Position numbers and translations under genes: made by a program. This document shows, piece after piece, positions 34,812 to 43,583 of a DNA stretch of 64,000 bases (positions are counted from its first letter, which is position 1; every line of letters starts with the position of its first letter). This DNA comes from JBCCXL01 sp039191605. Lineage in GTDB: Bacteria; Acidobacteriota; Thermoanaerobaculia; Multivoradales; JAHZIX01. The DNA lies in contig JBCCXL010000015.1 in NCBI GenBank assembly GCA_039191605.1, positions 1 through 64,000 on the forward strand, given 5' to 3'. The notes under the pieces are model-generated. The model made no database searches. It was not told the origin of the DNA and worked only from the letters and a program-made list of their open reading frames with translations.

Positions 34812-36236
34812 ATGAGCTCCTTTTCTCCTGCGTCCCCCGCCCCGGAATCCGCATCCTCTCCGCTTTCAGGAGGGGGTGGGGCGCCGGCCCCCGGCCCGCT
34901 AGAAGAGCGCTTCCGTCCCCGGTCGGCGCCGAAGCCGCGGCGTAAGAAGCCCTGGGAGATGGGGCTCCTGGCCTGCGGCATCGGCTGTGCCGTCGTGCTG
35001 GTGGCGAGCGTGGTGGTGGCGCTGGTGGGCTTGCGCTGGATGGTGGGCGGGGATCAGGTGGCGACCTCGGAGATCGTCGGCCAGGGCTCGGTGGGGGCCT
35101 TTCAAATGGACCGCCCGATGGAGGATGAAGGCTCGCGGGAGCTGCTGCTCTTCTTGATGTCGGAGCTGCAGCGGGTCGACGGCGAGCAGAGCACCGAGGA
35201 CATGCCGGAGTTCATCCGCCGCATGGAGGAGATGAATCGCGCCAATCAGACCCAGGGGAACGCCCAATCCCTCGGCATGATCGTGCCCAAGGAGATGACC
35301 TTCACCCTGGAGCCTATCGCGCCGGATGCCGCGGATCTCGACGGAGAGGAGGATCAGCGGGCCCTGGTGGGGGCGGTGAACCTCGCCGCCTTCTCGCGCA
35401 CCCTGCGCTGGTTCATCGAGGGTAAGGGGGACAACGTCGCAAGCTACCGCGGGCATCAGATCGCCGCCGTGGATGACGAGCTCTTCTACACTTTCCACGG
35501 CGACACCCTGCTGGGCAGCGATCACCGAGGGGCCCTAGAGCAGGTGGTGGACCGCCTCGAGGATCGCCCCTCGGATCGAGGGGACGAAGAGAGCTCCGGT
35601 CGCTGGCGAGCGGAATCGCCGATGGCTTCCCCCCTGGTTCCCGAAGAGCGCGGAGGCTACGACTTCTACGGCGCCGTGCGCAACTACGACGGCGCCCAGA
35701 GCGATTGGCTCACCGGCTTCGAGCTGATGCTGTTGGAAATGCTCGGGGCGGGGATGATGGATTGGGTCCGACTGCCGGAGGCGAATAGTGACGAGGTGCA
35801 GGAAATCTTTCTCGGCATCGATGTGCTCAGCGCGGATCAGGTTCGGATGGACCTCGCCTTCGCCTGTTCCGATGAGCAGGCTGCTCAGCGTTGGCGCACC
35901 CGTTTGATCAAGCTCCTGAGGACCGAGCCTCGAGTCGATGAGGAATTGGACTTAGCGGCGGAGATCGAGACCTCGGCGCAGGGAGCGGTGACGCGGGGGA
36001 GCCTGGATCTCAGAGGCCTGCGCCCGGTCCTGAGTCATCTCCTCGACGAGATGGTGCAGGATGAGTACTCCAAGGACGAGTACGGCTACGACGAAGGGAA
36101 TTACGACGACACCTACTACGAGGATGCCTACGAGGGCGACTATGAAGGGGATTATGAAGACGGCTACAGCGATGGTGAGAGCGAGCCGGAGAATCCCGCG
36201 ACGGAGATTCCGGAGACGGCGTTGACGAGCACCTGA
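34812..36236 (+). CDS. Membrane-anchored protein of unknown function, paralogue A
   Basis: Protein of 474 aa from the ATG at 34812 (MSSFSPASPAPES), with AGAGG ten bases upstream. The N-terminus is Pro/Ser/Ala-rich, then EERFRPRSAPKPRRKKPWEM leads into one transmembrane helix (about 60-85). A large extracytoplasmic domain follows, starting WMVGGDQVATSEIVGQGSVG. The C-terminus (about 415-474) is an unusual Asp/Glu/Tyr-rich tail (YGYDEGNYDDTYYEDAYEGD). No family recognised. It is a tandem paralogue of the next gene; the two share the RRKKPWEM anchor, LRWxVGGxQ, SRELL, LPKEMTF-like and FYGxVxN blocks. The domain order suggests a periplasmic or surface protein held in the inner membrane. Confidence 0.85.
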   Translation: MSSFSPASPAPESASSPLSGGGGAPAPGPLEERFRPRSAPKPRRKKPWEMGLLACGIGCAVVLVASVVVALVGLRWMVGGDQVATSEIVGQGSVGAFQMDRPMEDEGSRELLLFLMSELQRVDGEQSTEDMPEFIRRMEEMNRANQTQGNAQSLGMIVPKEMTFTLEPIAPDAADLDGEEDQRALVGAVNLAAFSRTLRWFIEGKGDNVASYRGHQIAAVDDELFYTFHGDTLLGSDHRGALEQVVDRLEDRPSDRGDEESSGRWRAESPMASPLVPEERGGYDFYGAVRNYDGAQSDWLTGFELMLLEMLGAGMMDWVRLPEANSDEVQEIFLGIDVLSADQVRMDLAFACSDEQAAQRWRTRLIKLLRTEPRVDEELDLAAEIETSAQGAVTRGSLDLRGLRPVLSHLLDEMVQDEYSKDEYGYDEGNYDDTYYEDAYEGDYEGDYEDGYSDGESEPENPATEIPETALTST

Positions 36237-36325
36237 TCCGTCCAGGGCCGATGGGCGGCTCTCGGCGACCCGCCTTCGCTGACCGCTGGTCTAGGCTGCT
36301 TCTCTCGATCCGAAGATGAACCGCC

Positions 36326-37759
36326 ATGAGCTCATCCCCACCCAACGCTCCTGCCTCTGATACGTCGAGCAACGCCTCCGTCCGCACTGGTCTTACTGAG
36401 ACTGGGCCCGCCGGGAGATCTGACTTCAAGGAAGCGAAGACGGGTAGCTCCCCTGAGGGCGGCTCCTCGAGCGATAACCTTCCCGAGAGCAGCTCGAAAG
36501 ACTCCGTAGAGGAGCGTTTTCGCCCTCGCGACGCGGCGCAGAGCCGGCGTCGGAAGCCTTGGGAGATGCGCTTCTCTTCCTGCGCCATCGGCTGCTCCGT
36601 GGCGGCGGTGGGCGGCGCGGTGCTGGTGCTGCTGGGCTTGCGCTGGCTGGTGGGGGGAGAGCAGATCACCACCGCCACCATCGTCGGCGAGGACACGGTG
36701 GGCGTCTTCCAGGTCGACCGTCTGAGGGAGGATCAGGGTTCCCGGGAGCTGCTGGTCTATCTTCTCTCGGAGTTCGAGCGGGTCGGTGCTGAACAGGGCA
36801 GCCGGAATGAGGCCGAATATCTCGATCGCATGAAGGAATATAACCGTCCCGATCGAGACCGGGGCTACTCCCAACTCTTGAGCTACACCCTACCGAAGGA
36901 AATGACCTTCGTCCTGGAGCCCGTCATCCTGGAGCCCGTTGACGCGGCGGAGTCAGCGCCGGAGGAGGTCGGAGCGGGAGACCGCCGGGCCTGGGTGGGG
37001 GCTATCAACCTGGCGTTCTTTAGCCGCAACGCGCGCTGGTACCTCGACGGCAAGACGGAGGAGGTGGCGAATCATCGCGGGCACTTCATCGGCAGACTGG
37101 ATACCTATCTCTTGTTCGCCTTTCACGACGATACCCTGTTGATCAGTAGGCGTCGCCAGGCCCTGGAGCGAGTGATCGATCGCCTCGAGGATCGAGCCCC
37201 TCTGCATCCTTCTGCGGGGGCTTCTGGGCGAGAGGGAGCAGATCAAGCTTTCCGTCAGAAGCTGGCTTCACCGATGGCTTCGCCCTGGGTTCCCGAAGAT
37301 CGAGGGCATTTCGATTTCTATGGCTCGGTGCTCAACCCCGGCGGAGCTCAGAATGATTGGCTGATGCGACTCGAGAAGACCCTCCTCGAGGTGGCCGGTG
37401 CTGGCGAATCGGATGGCTCCGAGCTGCCTGAAGCGAGGGGGGACGAGGTTGAAGGGATCTTTTTCGGGTTCGATGTGCTCAGCGCCGATCGAGTGAAGGT
37501 GGAGCTCGTTCTCGCCTGTACGGATCTCGAGTCGGCGCAGCGCTGGCGCGCTCGCCTCCAGGGGCTGCTGGCGCCGCCGCCGCTGTCGTCGACGCCGATA
37601 CAGCTCCTGGAGTCCCTCGCGGTAGAAGTGAAGTCGTCGCCTCAGGGACCGGTGGTGCGAGGAGAATTCGAGCTTCAGGGGATCCGGGAGGTGGGCACCC
37701 GATTTTTCCAGCGAAAGGGCGGAAGGGGAAGGTATGGGCGGGCGGAGACGCTGGACTGA
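36326..37759 (+). CDS. Membrane-anchored protein of unknown function, paralogue B
   Basis: Protein of 477 aa, 89 bases downstream of paralogue A. It has the same plan: a Ser/Thr/Glu-rich cytoplasmic segment of about 65 residues, VEERFRPRDAAQSRRRKPWE, one transmembrane helix (about 87-110) and an extracytoplasmic domain opening LRWLVGGEQITTATIVGEDT. Shared blocks with paralogue A include VFQVDR, LPKEMTFVLEP, FYGSVLNPGGAQNDWL and GFDVLSADRVKVELVLACTD. It lacks the acidic Tyr-rich tail. No known domain is recognised. The N-terminal segments of the two copies have diverged far more than the rest. The stop codon lies inside a heptamer repeat array. Confidence 0.85.
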   Translation: MSSSPPNAPASDTSSNASVRTGLTETGPAGRSDFKEAKTGSSPEGGSSSDNLPESSSKDSVEERFRPRDAAQSRRRKPWEMRFSSCAIGCSVAAVGGAVLVLLGLRWLVGGEQITTATIVGEDTVGVFQVDRLREDQGSRELLVYLLSEFERVGAEQGSRNEAEYLDRMKEYNRPDRDRGYSQLLSYTLPKEMTFVLEPVILEPVDAAESAPEEVGAGDRRAWVGAINLAFFSRNARWYLDGKTEEVANHRGHFIGRLDTYLLFAFHDDTLLISRRRQALERVIDRLEDRAPLHPSAGASGREGADQAFRQKLASPMASPWVPEDRGHFDFYGSVLNPGGAQNDWLMRLEKTLLEVAGAGESDGSELPEARGDEVEGIFFGFDVLSADRVKVELVLACTDLESAQRWRARLQGLLAPPPLSSTPIQLLESLAVEVKSSPQGPVVRGEFELQGIREVGTRFFQRKGGRGRYGRAETLD

Positions 37760-37809
37760 TGACTGGGGACTGATGACTGGGGACTGATGACTGATGACTG
37801 GGGACTGGG
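37754..37809. repeat. Heptamer tandem array, eight units
   Basis: Eight consecutive heptamers of the form GACTG(AT/GG), in the order AT, GG, AT, GG, AT, AT, GG, GG, occupy exactly 56 bases and include the stop codon of paralogue B. On the other strand the GG units read as CCCCAGT-type heptamers, like the STRR1 family of cyanobacteria (from memory). Confidence 0.95.
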
Positions 37810-38117
37810 GCGACGCTGAAGAAGGACGCGGACGCCTTACCGCGGGTCCTCTGATGTCGAGTGGCCATTCTGAGACTGAGCGTGCTGGGCAGCAGCTCTG
37901 GACATTTGGACTGGACATCTAGAGAGGACATTTAACGAGGAGATACCCAGCGCCCCGGCCTCGGGTATCTCCTCAACGCGTCTCGGCTCTGGAGCAGCTA
38001 CAGGGTCGCTACAGGGTCATTGCGGTGCTGCACGGTGCTGTTTACGGTGCTGCACGTTGAAGAGCGCGGGCGTTGTGGGCTCACGCCGGCCGGGGCGCTG
38101 GGCTCGGGGGTAGTGGC
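37760..38117. other. Convergent intergenic region
   Basis: Between two convergent genes. It holds most of the heptamer array, a strong hairpin (37935-37972), and short direct repeats (CTACAGGGTC twice; CGGTGCTGCACG twice near 38024-38060). No gene seen. Confidence 0.6.
37935..37972. terminator. Perfect 12-bp hairpin between convergent genes
   Basis: GAGGAGATACCC (37935-37946) pairs perfectly with GGGTATCTCCTC (37961-37972) across a 14-base GC-rich loop. There is no T-run on either side. Its place between convergent genes suggests a bidirectional 3'-end element. Confidence 0.55.
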
Positions 38118-39188
38118 TTATTCGGGAGCTCCCGGCGTATCCACCCGCAGGCGCATCAGGCTCGGTCGGAAGGTGGTGGTGAAGATGGGGAAGGCGGCAT
38201 TGGTGATGTAGAGGTTCTTGCGGTTCTGCCCTCGACGGCCAAAGGCGGCGGAGGTGGGGCCATCGAGGAGATCGTCGGCGGTGAGCAGAATCTCCTGGCT
38301 GCCGTCCCGAGGATCCAGTCGCACCACCAGGTTGGTGGGGTCGGTGGTGCAGTAGATGCGTCCCCGGATGTCGAAGGTGAATTCATCGCAGCCGGTGCCC
38401 GGCGGCATGGTGGCGGCGACTCGGCCGGGGCCGGCGATGCCGCCGCGGCGGCGCGGAATGGCGACGATGTCTCCGGTGCTAGAGTTGGCGACGTAGATCT
38501 CCCGCCGAAAGACCTTGAGGCCGTTGGGTCCTGGAAAAGGGGAGCCGGCGGGGCGGGCGAGGAGCGGGTCTTCGGACCAAATCTCGGCGATACCGCCGTT
38601 CTTCGGCATGCGCCAGACCTTGCCGTCGAAGGTGTCGGCGGCGTAGATCCATCGACGGGTGACGTCGATGCCGTTCCACACCGTCGCCGGGGGAGCCTGG
38701 GCAACCAAGAAATAGGATCCGGTCTCCGGGTCGACCTCGAAGACGCCCTGGTTGGCGGGGTTGCAGGAAGAAATGGCGACGAAGAGTCGATCCCGGCGGT
38801 CGATGGCCAGGCCGAGGGCGACGGCGGGGGTGGCGCAGGGGGCTTCGATGGGCAGGAAGGCCACCGAGGTGACGGTGCCGTCCGGTGCGATGCGGCGGAT
38901 TTCGCCGGTGAGAGCGAGGGTGATGTAGGCGTTGTCTCGGCGGTCGAAGACGATGCTCTCGGGGGTCTCCGGCACGCTGGCGTCAAAGAGCACCAGAGTT
39001 TCTACCGTGCCCACCGGCGGCGGAGCCGCGGCGGCAGCTCCGGTTCCAGCGATGCACAGGAAGCCCGCAAGGAAGAGGCCCGTCAAGAAGAGTCTTGGCG
39101 TGATCGGGCGGAGGACCGGAAGCTTGGGGCGGGAGGCTTTCGAGGGAGGAAGCAGAGTGGCGGGGAGCCTGAGAATGTTGCGCGACAT
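38118..39188 (-). CDS. Secreted SMP-30/gluconolactonase-like beta-propeller protein
   Basis: Exported protein of 356 aa. After a Pro/Arg-rich n-region, a hydrophobic stretch (LFLTGLFLAGFLCIAGTGAAAAA, about 33-55) looks like a signal peptide. The rest is built from six-bladed propeller repeats of the SMP-30/gluconolactonase/LRE type: PESIVFDRRDNAYITLALTG, VALGLAIDRRDRLFVAISS, WNGIDVTRRWIYAADTFDGK and FPGPNGLKVFRREIYVANS, spaced about 45 residues. No clear metal-ligand set for a true lactonase is visible, so it may be a non-enzymatic propeller. The ATG at 39188 has GAGG eight bases upstream on its strand. Confidence 0.88.
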   Translation of the reverse strand: MSRNILRLPATLLPPSKASRPKLPVLRPITPRLFLTGLFLAGFLCIAGTGAAAAAPPPVGTVETLVLFDASVPETPESIVFDRRDNAYITLALTGEIRRIAPDGTVTSVAFLPIEAPCATPAVALGLAIDRRDRLFVAISSCNPANQGVFEVDPETGSYFLVAQAPPATVWNGIDVTRRWIYAADTFDGKVWRMPKNGGIAEIWSEDPLLARPAGSPFPGPNGLKVFRREIYVANSSTGDIVAIPRRRGGIAGPGRVAATMPPGTGCDEFTFDIRGRIYCTTDPTNLVVRLDPRDGSQEILLTADDLLDGPTSAAFGRRGQNRKNLYITNAAFPIFTTTFRPSLMRLRVDTPGAPE

Positions 39189-39468
39189 AGGGACCTCGAG
39201 TCTGGGGTGAAGGACTCACCAGGGGGTTGGAGGGGGCCTTATTGAGTAGCGGTAATAAGGCGTTAATCCGGTGTCGCTTCTTCAATACGCGAAGAGTCGG
39301 CCGGGGTTTCTGCCCTATCGGCCCAGCACCCGGCGAAAGATGTCGTCGATCAGGTGTTAGGACTTTCGCCGGACAAGATGTTTTAAAGTTGCCAGATCCG
39401 CCGCCGGCGGCCATCGAAGTCACCCGGGGCGATAACCTGCCCGCGATGATGACCTGGAGGAAGGCTAC
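39189..39468. other. Divergent intergenic region before ddl
   Basis: About 280 bases between the SMP-30-like gene and the small ORF ahead of ddl. It is somewhat less GC-rich around 39235-39390 and presumably holds both promoters, but no convincing boxes or motifs were found. An open frame of 83 codons across it lacks a ribosome site and recognised features. Confidence 0.5.
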
Positions 39469-39579
39469 GTGCTGTTGACCCATCGACCCTTGGAGAACCT
39501 GATGCAGTCTTGTCAGCTGATGGAGGAGCGGCTGCGGCGGGGCGCGCTCGCCTCGGGCGCCGAGGGAGGGAAGTCATGA
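39469..39579 (+). CDS. Candidate 36-aa small ORF coupled to ddl
   Basis: A GTG-initiated frame of 36 codons (starts VLLTHRPLENLM, ends GAEGGKS). It has GGAGGAAGG four bases upstream, the best ribosome site in this area. Its TGA overlaps the ddl ATG at 39576 (ATGA). The coding potential is unproven and no family is recognised. It could be a leader that couples ddl translation, a real microprotein, or chance. A conserved copy in relatives would decide. Confidence 0.4.
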   Translation: MLLTHRPLENLMQSCQLMEERLRRGALASGAEGGKS

Positions 39580-40682
39580 GTCTGGGGAAGCAGAGGGTGG
39601 GGCTGATCTTCGGCGGCCGCAGCGCAGAACACGAGGTGTCGGTAGATTCCGCCCGCACCATCGCCTCGGCCCTAGAGCAGGCCGGGCACGAGCCGATTCC
39701 CCTAGGCCTGGCGGCGGACGGCTCCTGGGTCAGCGAGGCGCAATCCCGGGGTGCCCTCGCCGGGGAGCGGAATCGATTGAGCGGTGAGGGGGGGACTGCT
39801 AGATCGACTCTGCCGCGGCTGCTTGATTCGGCAGCGGACGTGCTTTTTCCTATCGTCCACGGCACCTGGGGAGAGGATGGCTGCCTTCAGGGCCTCGCGG
39901 AAATGATGGACATCCCCTATGTCGGCTGTGACGTGGCGTCCTCGGCGGTGTGCATGGACAAGCATCGCTGCAAGGTCGAGCTCGACGCTTCCGGGTTTCC
40001 AGTGGTGGCGGGATTCACCTTCCTCGCGCGGTCCTACTTCGGCCACCGCCGGGATCAGATCATGAGTCTGTTTGATCTCTCGCGGCTCAGCTGGCCGGTC
40101 TTCGTCAAGCCCTCTCTGGGCGGCTCCTCGGTGGGGGTTGCGAAGGTCCACGACGAGGAAGGCTTCTTGGCGGCCCTCGAGAAGGCCTTTACCCTCTCGC
40201 CGACGGTGGAGGTGGAGCGCGCCGTCGTGGGCCGCGAGCTGGAGTGTGCGATCCTGGGCCAACATAATGTGCGGGCCTCGGTGGTCGGCGAGATCGTCGC
40301 CAGTCGCGACTTCTACGATTACACCGACAAGTACCTGGAGGACGGAGCCGAGCTGCGGGCTCCGGCGCCGATCCCCGAGGAGGTGTCGGAGAATTTGCGG
40401 GAAATGGCGCTCGGAGCTTTTACGGCGGTCGGCGGTAGCGGGATGGCTCGGGTGGACTTCTTTTGGGAAGAGAGCGTCGATGAGCTGTGGATCAACGAGA
40501 TCAACACGCTGCCGGGCTTCACCGCGATCTCGATGTATCCGCGCCTCTGGCAGCTCAGCGGGCTGACTCTGCCGGAGCTGGTCGACGAGCTCCTCGTCGC
40601 CGCCTTCCAGCGGGCGGAGGATCGCCAGCGCCTGGATGCGGGCATCGCTCGTTTTCTCACCGAGCTGGAAGCCGCTGATTGA
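39576..40682 (+). CDS. ddl: D-alanine--D-alanine ligase
   Basis: ATP-grasp enzyme of 368 aa that joins two D-Ala for peptidoglycan precursors. Key motifs: GLIFGGRSAEHEVSVDSA (N-terminal), PIVHGTWGEDGCLQG, PYVGCDVASSAVCMDK, WPVFVKPSLGGSSVGVAK (ATP-grasp Lys/Gly loop) and MARVDFFWEE...INEINTLPGFT (metal site). It is typical in length for the VanA-like/Ddl group. The ATG at 39576 has GGGAGGGAAG six bases upstream; the open frame starts earlier, but this ribosome site and the protein family fix the start. It is preceded by a small overlapping ORF. Confidence 0.97.
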   Translation: MSLGKQRVGLIFGGRSAEHEVSVDSARTIASALEQAGHEPIPLGLAADGSWVSEAQSRGALAGERNRLSGEGGTARSTLPRLLDSAADVLFPIVHGTWGEDGCLQGLAEMMDIPYVGCDVASSAVCMDKHRCKVELDASGFPVVAGFTFLARSYFGHRRDQIMSLFDLSRLSWPVFVKPSLGGSSVGVAKVHDEEGFLAALEKAFTLSPTVEVERAVVGRELECAILGQHNVRASVVGEIVASRDFYDYTDKYLEDGAELRAPAPIPEEVSENLREMALGAFTAVGGSGMARVDFFWEESVDELWINEINTLPGFTAISMYPRLWQLSGLTLPELVDELLVAAFQRAEDRQRLDAGIARFLTELEAAD

Positions 40683-41238
40683 GCTTCGGCTGCGGCGTGC
40701 GGGCTTTCTGTTCCGCGGGCTAGATCTCCGTTTCGCGGGCTAGGCTGCGGAGTTACCGCGCGGCGCAGAGGTGGTGATCCGCTAAGGGGAAAATCCCCAT
40801 GGGAAAATCTTTTCGCTTCTCAGCATCCAAGATCGTCGGCGGAACGGAAACTTAAGGTAGGAAAGCTATGTTGAGCTGCGGTTCCGGGGTCTGGTTTCAG
40901 CGGTAAATTGCCGCACTGCGGCGCCAACCTGTGATAACCTAATCTCAAGGGGCTTCGCCTAAAAAAATGCTTGGATCGAGTGGCATCGATCCAGGGTCGG
41001 CGGCCCCGGTCGCCAGCGCATCTACCCTCCCTTCGCGTACCGTAGAGCCTCAACCCAGGTAACGGCCGGAGCGAGAGGGTGAAGGCCTCGGAATCGCCTT
41101 GGTACGTTCGAGCGTGGGTTCTCATCGACTTGCCGAACGTACTTTCCCGAGCCGCGAGCTCGAGCTGAAGGCTCGTCTCGCAGACAGCAGCGTCCGCAAT
41201 CTCGCGTCGACGCTCAAAATCAGCCAAGGGAGTACACC
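40683..41238. other. Long intergenic region, no gene seen
   Basis: A 556-base gap between ddl and the acyl-CoA dehydrogenase. It contains a repeated (T)CGCGGGCTAG block near 40715-40740 and a symmetrical GGGGAAAATCCCC at 40788-40800. An A-rich run, CCTAAAAAAATGC, lies near 40958. No tRNA cloverleaf or riboswitch I know could be recognised, and no open frame is convincing. The length leaves room for a small RNA or long 5' UTR. Confidence 0.5.
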
Positions 41239-43179
41239 ATGTCTGACAACGCAGCTCAGAGCGCCGCGCCGCGCCACGTGAGTGAAGAAGAATCGATGGC
41301 GGTGGCGGAAGAGTCACGGCAGGTTGATTGGACTCAGCCGAGCTTCATGAAGGAGCTCTTCCTGGGCAAGTTCCGCCTCGATTTGATCGATCCTTATCCG
41401 CTGGAGACCGGTGAGGTCTCCCAGCGCCCCGAATTTGTGGAGTTCTACGAGGCCTTCAAGGATCTGCTGGCCAACGACGTGGACTCCGACGCCATCGACG
41501 CCACCGGGGAGTATCCGGAAGACGTACTCGCCAAGCTCCGCGCCCTCGGCGCCTTCGGCATGAAGATTCCGAAGAAATATGGCGGCCTTGGCTTCTCCCA
41601 GGCGGAGTACCAGAAGGTCATGGAGCTGCTGGGCAGCGCCGACGGCAACCTCACCGCCCTGCTTTCCGCCCACCAGAGCATCGGCGTGCCTCAGCCGCTG
41701 AAGATCTTTGGAACCGAGGAGCAGAAGAAGAAGTTTTTGCCGCGCTGCGCCGCCGGCGAGATCTCCGCCTTCGCCCTCACCGAGGACGGCGTCGGCTCTG
41801 ATCCCGCCCGCATGGAGACCGTCGCCGAGCTCTCCGAGGACGGCACCCAATACACCATCAACGGCCTCAAGCTGTGGTGCACCAACGGCACCCTGGCCAA
41901 GATGCTGGTGGTGATGGCCCGCCACCCCGGAACCCGCAAGATCTCCGCCTTCGTGGTCGAGACCGATACTCCGGGAGTCAAGGTGGAGCACCGCTGCCAC
42001 TTCATGGGTTTGAAGGCCATCGCCAACGCGGTGATTTCCTTCACCGACGTGAAGATCCCGGCGGAGAACCTCATCGGCAAGGAAGGCCGGGGGCTGAAGA
42101 TCGCCCTCACCACCCTGAACGACGGCCGGCTGTCGATCCCCAACAGCGTCGTCGGCGCCGCCAAGGTGTCGATCAAGGTCTGCCGCGAATGGGCCGCCGA
42201 CCGCGCTCAGTGGGGCAAAGCCATCGGTAAGCATGAGGCCATCGGTCACAAGCTGGCGGACATGGCGGCGACCACCTTCGCCATGGAATCCATCGCCAAG
42301 CTCACCACCCACATGGCGGATCAGGGCAACTTCGACATCCGCCTGGAGGCTGCCGCCTGCAAGCTGTGGAATACCACCAAGGGCTGGGACATCGTCGATG
42401 ACACCATCCAGATTCGCGGTGGCCGCGGCTATGAGACGGCCAACTCCCTGGCGGCGCGAGGCGAGGAGCCCATCGCCGTCGAGCGCATGATGCGCGATTC
42501 CCGCATCAACCGCATCTTCGAGGGCTCAGACGAGATCATGCGTCTGTTCATGGCCCGCGAAGCGGTGGACAAGCATCTCAGCGTCGCCGGCGCGATGGTG
42601 GATCCCAAGTCCACCGTAGGGGACAAGCTGAAGGCCCTTCCGGGCATCGCCAGCTTCTACGCCTGGTGGTACCCGAGCCGCTGGCTGGGCTGGGGCCGCT
42701 GGCCCCGCTTCGGCGAGTATGGCGCCAACGCTACCCATCTGCGCTTCGTCGACCGCCGTGCGCGCAAGCTCTCTCGCTCGATCTACCACGGCATGGTGGT
42801 GCATCAGGCCAAGCTGCAGTACAAGCAGGGCTTCCTCTTCCGCGCCGTGGACATCGCCGACTGGCTCTTCGCCATGTCCGCCTCGGTCACCCGGGTGCAG
42901 GCGATGAAGAAGGCCGGCAAGCCGGAGGCGGAGGCCGCCCAGCAGATGGTGGACCTCTTCTGCCGCAACGCTCGCCGCGAGGTGGACGCTCTCTTCAAGG
43001 CGATGTGGAACAACGATGACGTGGTCAAGTACCGCGCCGCCCTCGGCGTGCTGAAGGGCGACCAGCGCTGGATGGAAGCGCTCATCGACGACGCCGCTGC
43101 GGTGACCCCGCGTCCTGCTGAGCAGCCGGAAGAGCAGCGCGCAGCCCGTCAAGCGGAGCCGGTGCCCGCCGCCGGCTAA
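41239..43179 (+). CDS. Acyl-CoA dehydrogenase family protein, VLCAD-like with C-terminal extension
   Basis: FAD-dependent acyl-CoA dehydrogenase of 646 aa, first step of beta-oxidation. The N-terminal helical domain, FALTEDGVGSDPARMET (flavin loop) and the HFMGLKAIANAVISF region are standard. The base is Glu in INRIFEGSDEIMRLF (about residue 430), at the VLCAD/ACAD9 position. About 170 residues follow, with SFYAWWYPSRWLGWGRWPRF and helical segments, an extension that resembles the dimer or membrane-contact region of long-chain enzymes. The ATG at 41239 has GGGAG six bases upstream. The acyl chain length preference is an inference from architecture. It appears to be a single-gene unit; no electron-transfer flavoprotein gene is adjacent. 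Confidence 0.93.
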   Translation: MSDNAAQSAAPRHVSEEESMAVAEESRQVDWTQPSFMKELFLGKFRLDLIDPYPLETGEVSQRPEFVEFYEAFKDLLANDVDSDAIDATGEYPEDVLAKLRALGAFGMKIPKKYGGLGFSQAEYQKVMELLGSADGNLTALLSAHQSIGVPQPLKIFGTEEQKKKFLPRCAAGEISAFALTEDGVGSDPARMETVAELSEDGTQYTINGLKLWCTNGTLAKMLVVMARHPGTRKISAFVVETDTPGVKVEHRCHFMGLKAIANAVISFTDVKIPAENLIGKEGRGLKIALTTLNDGRLSIPNSVVGAAKVSIKVCREWAADRAQWGKAIGKHEAIGHKLADMAATTFAMESIAKLTTHMADQGNFDIRLEAAACKLWNTTKGWDIVDDTIQIRGGRGYETANSLAARGEEPIAVERMMRDSRINRIFEGSDEIMRLFMAREAVDKHLSVAGAMVDPKSTVGDKLKALPGIASFYAWWYPSRWLGWGRWPRFGEYGANATHLRFVDRRARKLSRSIYHGMVVHQAKLQYKQGFLFRAVDIADWLFAMSASVTRVQAMKKAGKPEAEAAQQMVDLFCRNARREVDALFKAMWNNDDVVKYRAALGVLKGDQRWMEALIDDAAAVTPRPAEQPEEQRAARQAEPVPAAG

Positions 43180-43583
43180 CCCCGCCTTGTAGAAGCTTCC
43201 CGCCAGCGCGCTGATCGCGACGGGGAAGCTCTGAATCTCCGCCTTGGCTTCTGGGGTGAATCCCTCGAGTGCCAGGGCGGAGTCTTATCTATTGAGGCCG
43301 GGGGCCGGATCATGGGTTTTCTGTATATATGTCGTGAAAATGGGGCTTAATTTGTATTTCTATAGATTTTTTGGTGATTTTTAGTAATTCTCGGGTATAG
43401 TTCAATCGCCCCGAGGGGCTGCCGACACCTCCGGTCAACGAGGGTCGCCCTCGGGCCTTTTTCTCTTCTCCTGTTCCAGCTTCGAGCCTCCCCAACAGGC
43501 TTTGATGTCGCTCTGCCGGCTCATGGTGGGCAATTCATCGTTGCAACGATCTTTCTTATCTTGCTCAGGAGTCCCCCCTCTCG
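43180..43583. other. Intergenic region with a sharp AT-rich island
   Basis: The first part holds an imperfect stem (AGCTTCCC 43194-43201 with GGGAAGCT 43223-43230) that may end the acyl-CoA dehydrogenase message. From about 43310 to 43405 base composition drops to roughly one-third GC, with T-rich runs such as TAGATTTTTTGGTGATTTTTAG. It probably contains the promoter of the next gene. No gene seen. Confidence 0.6.
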
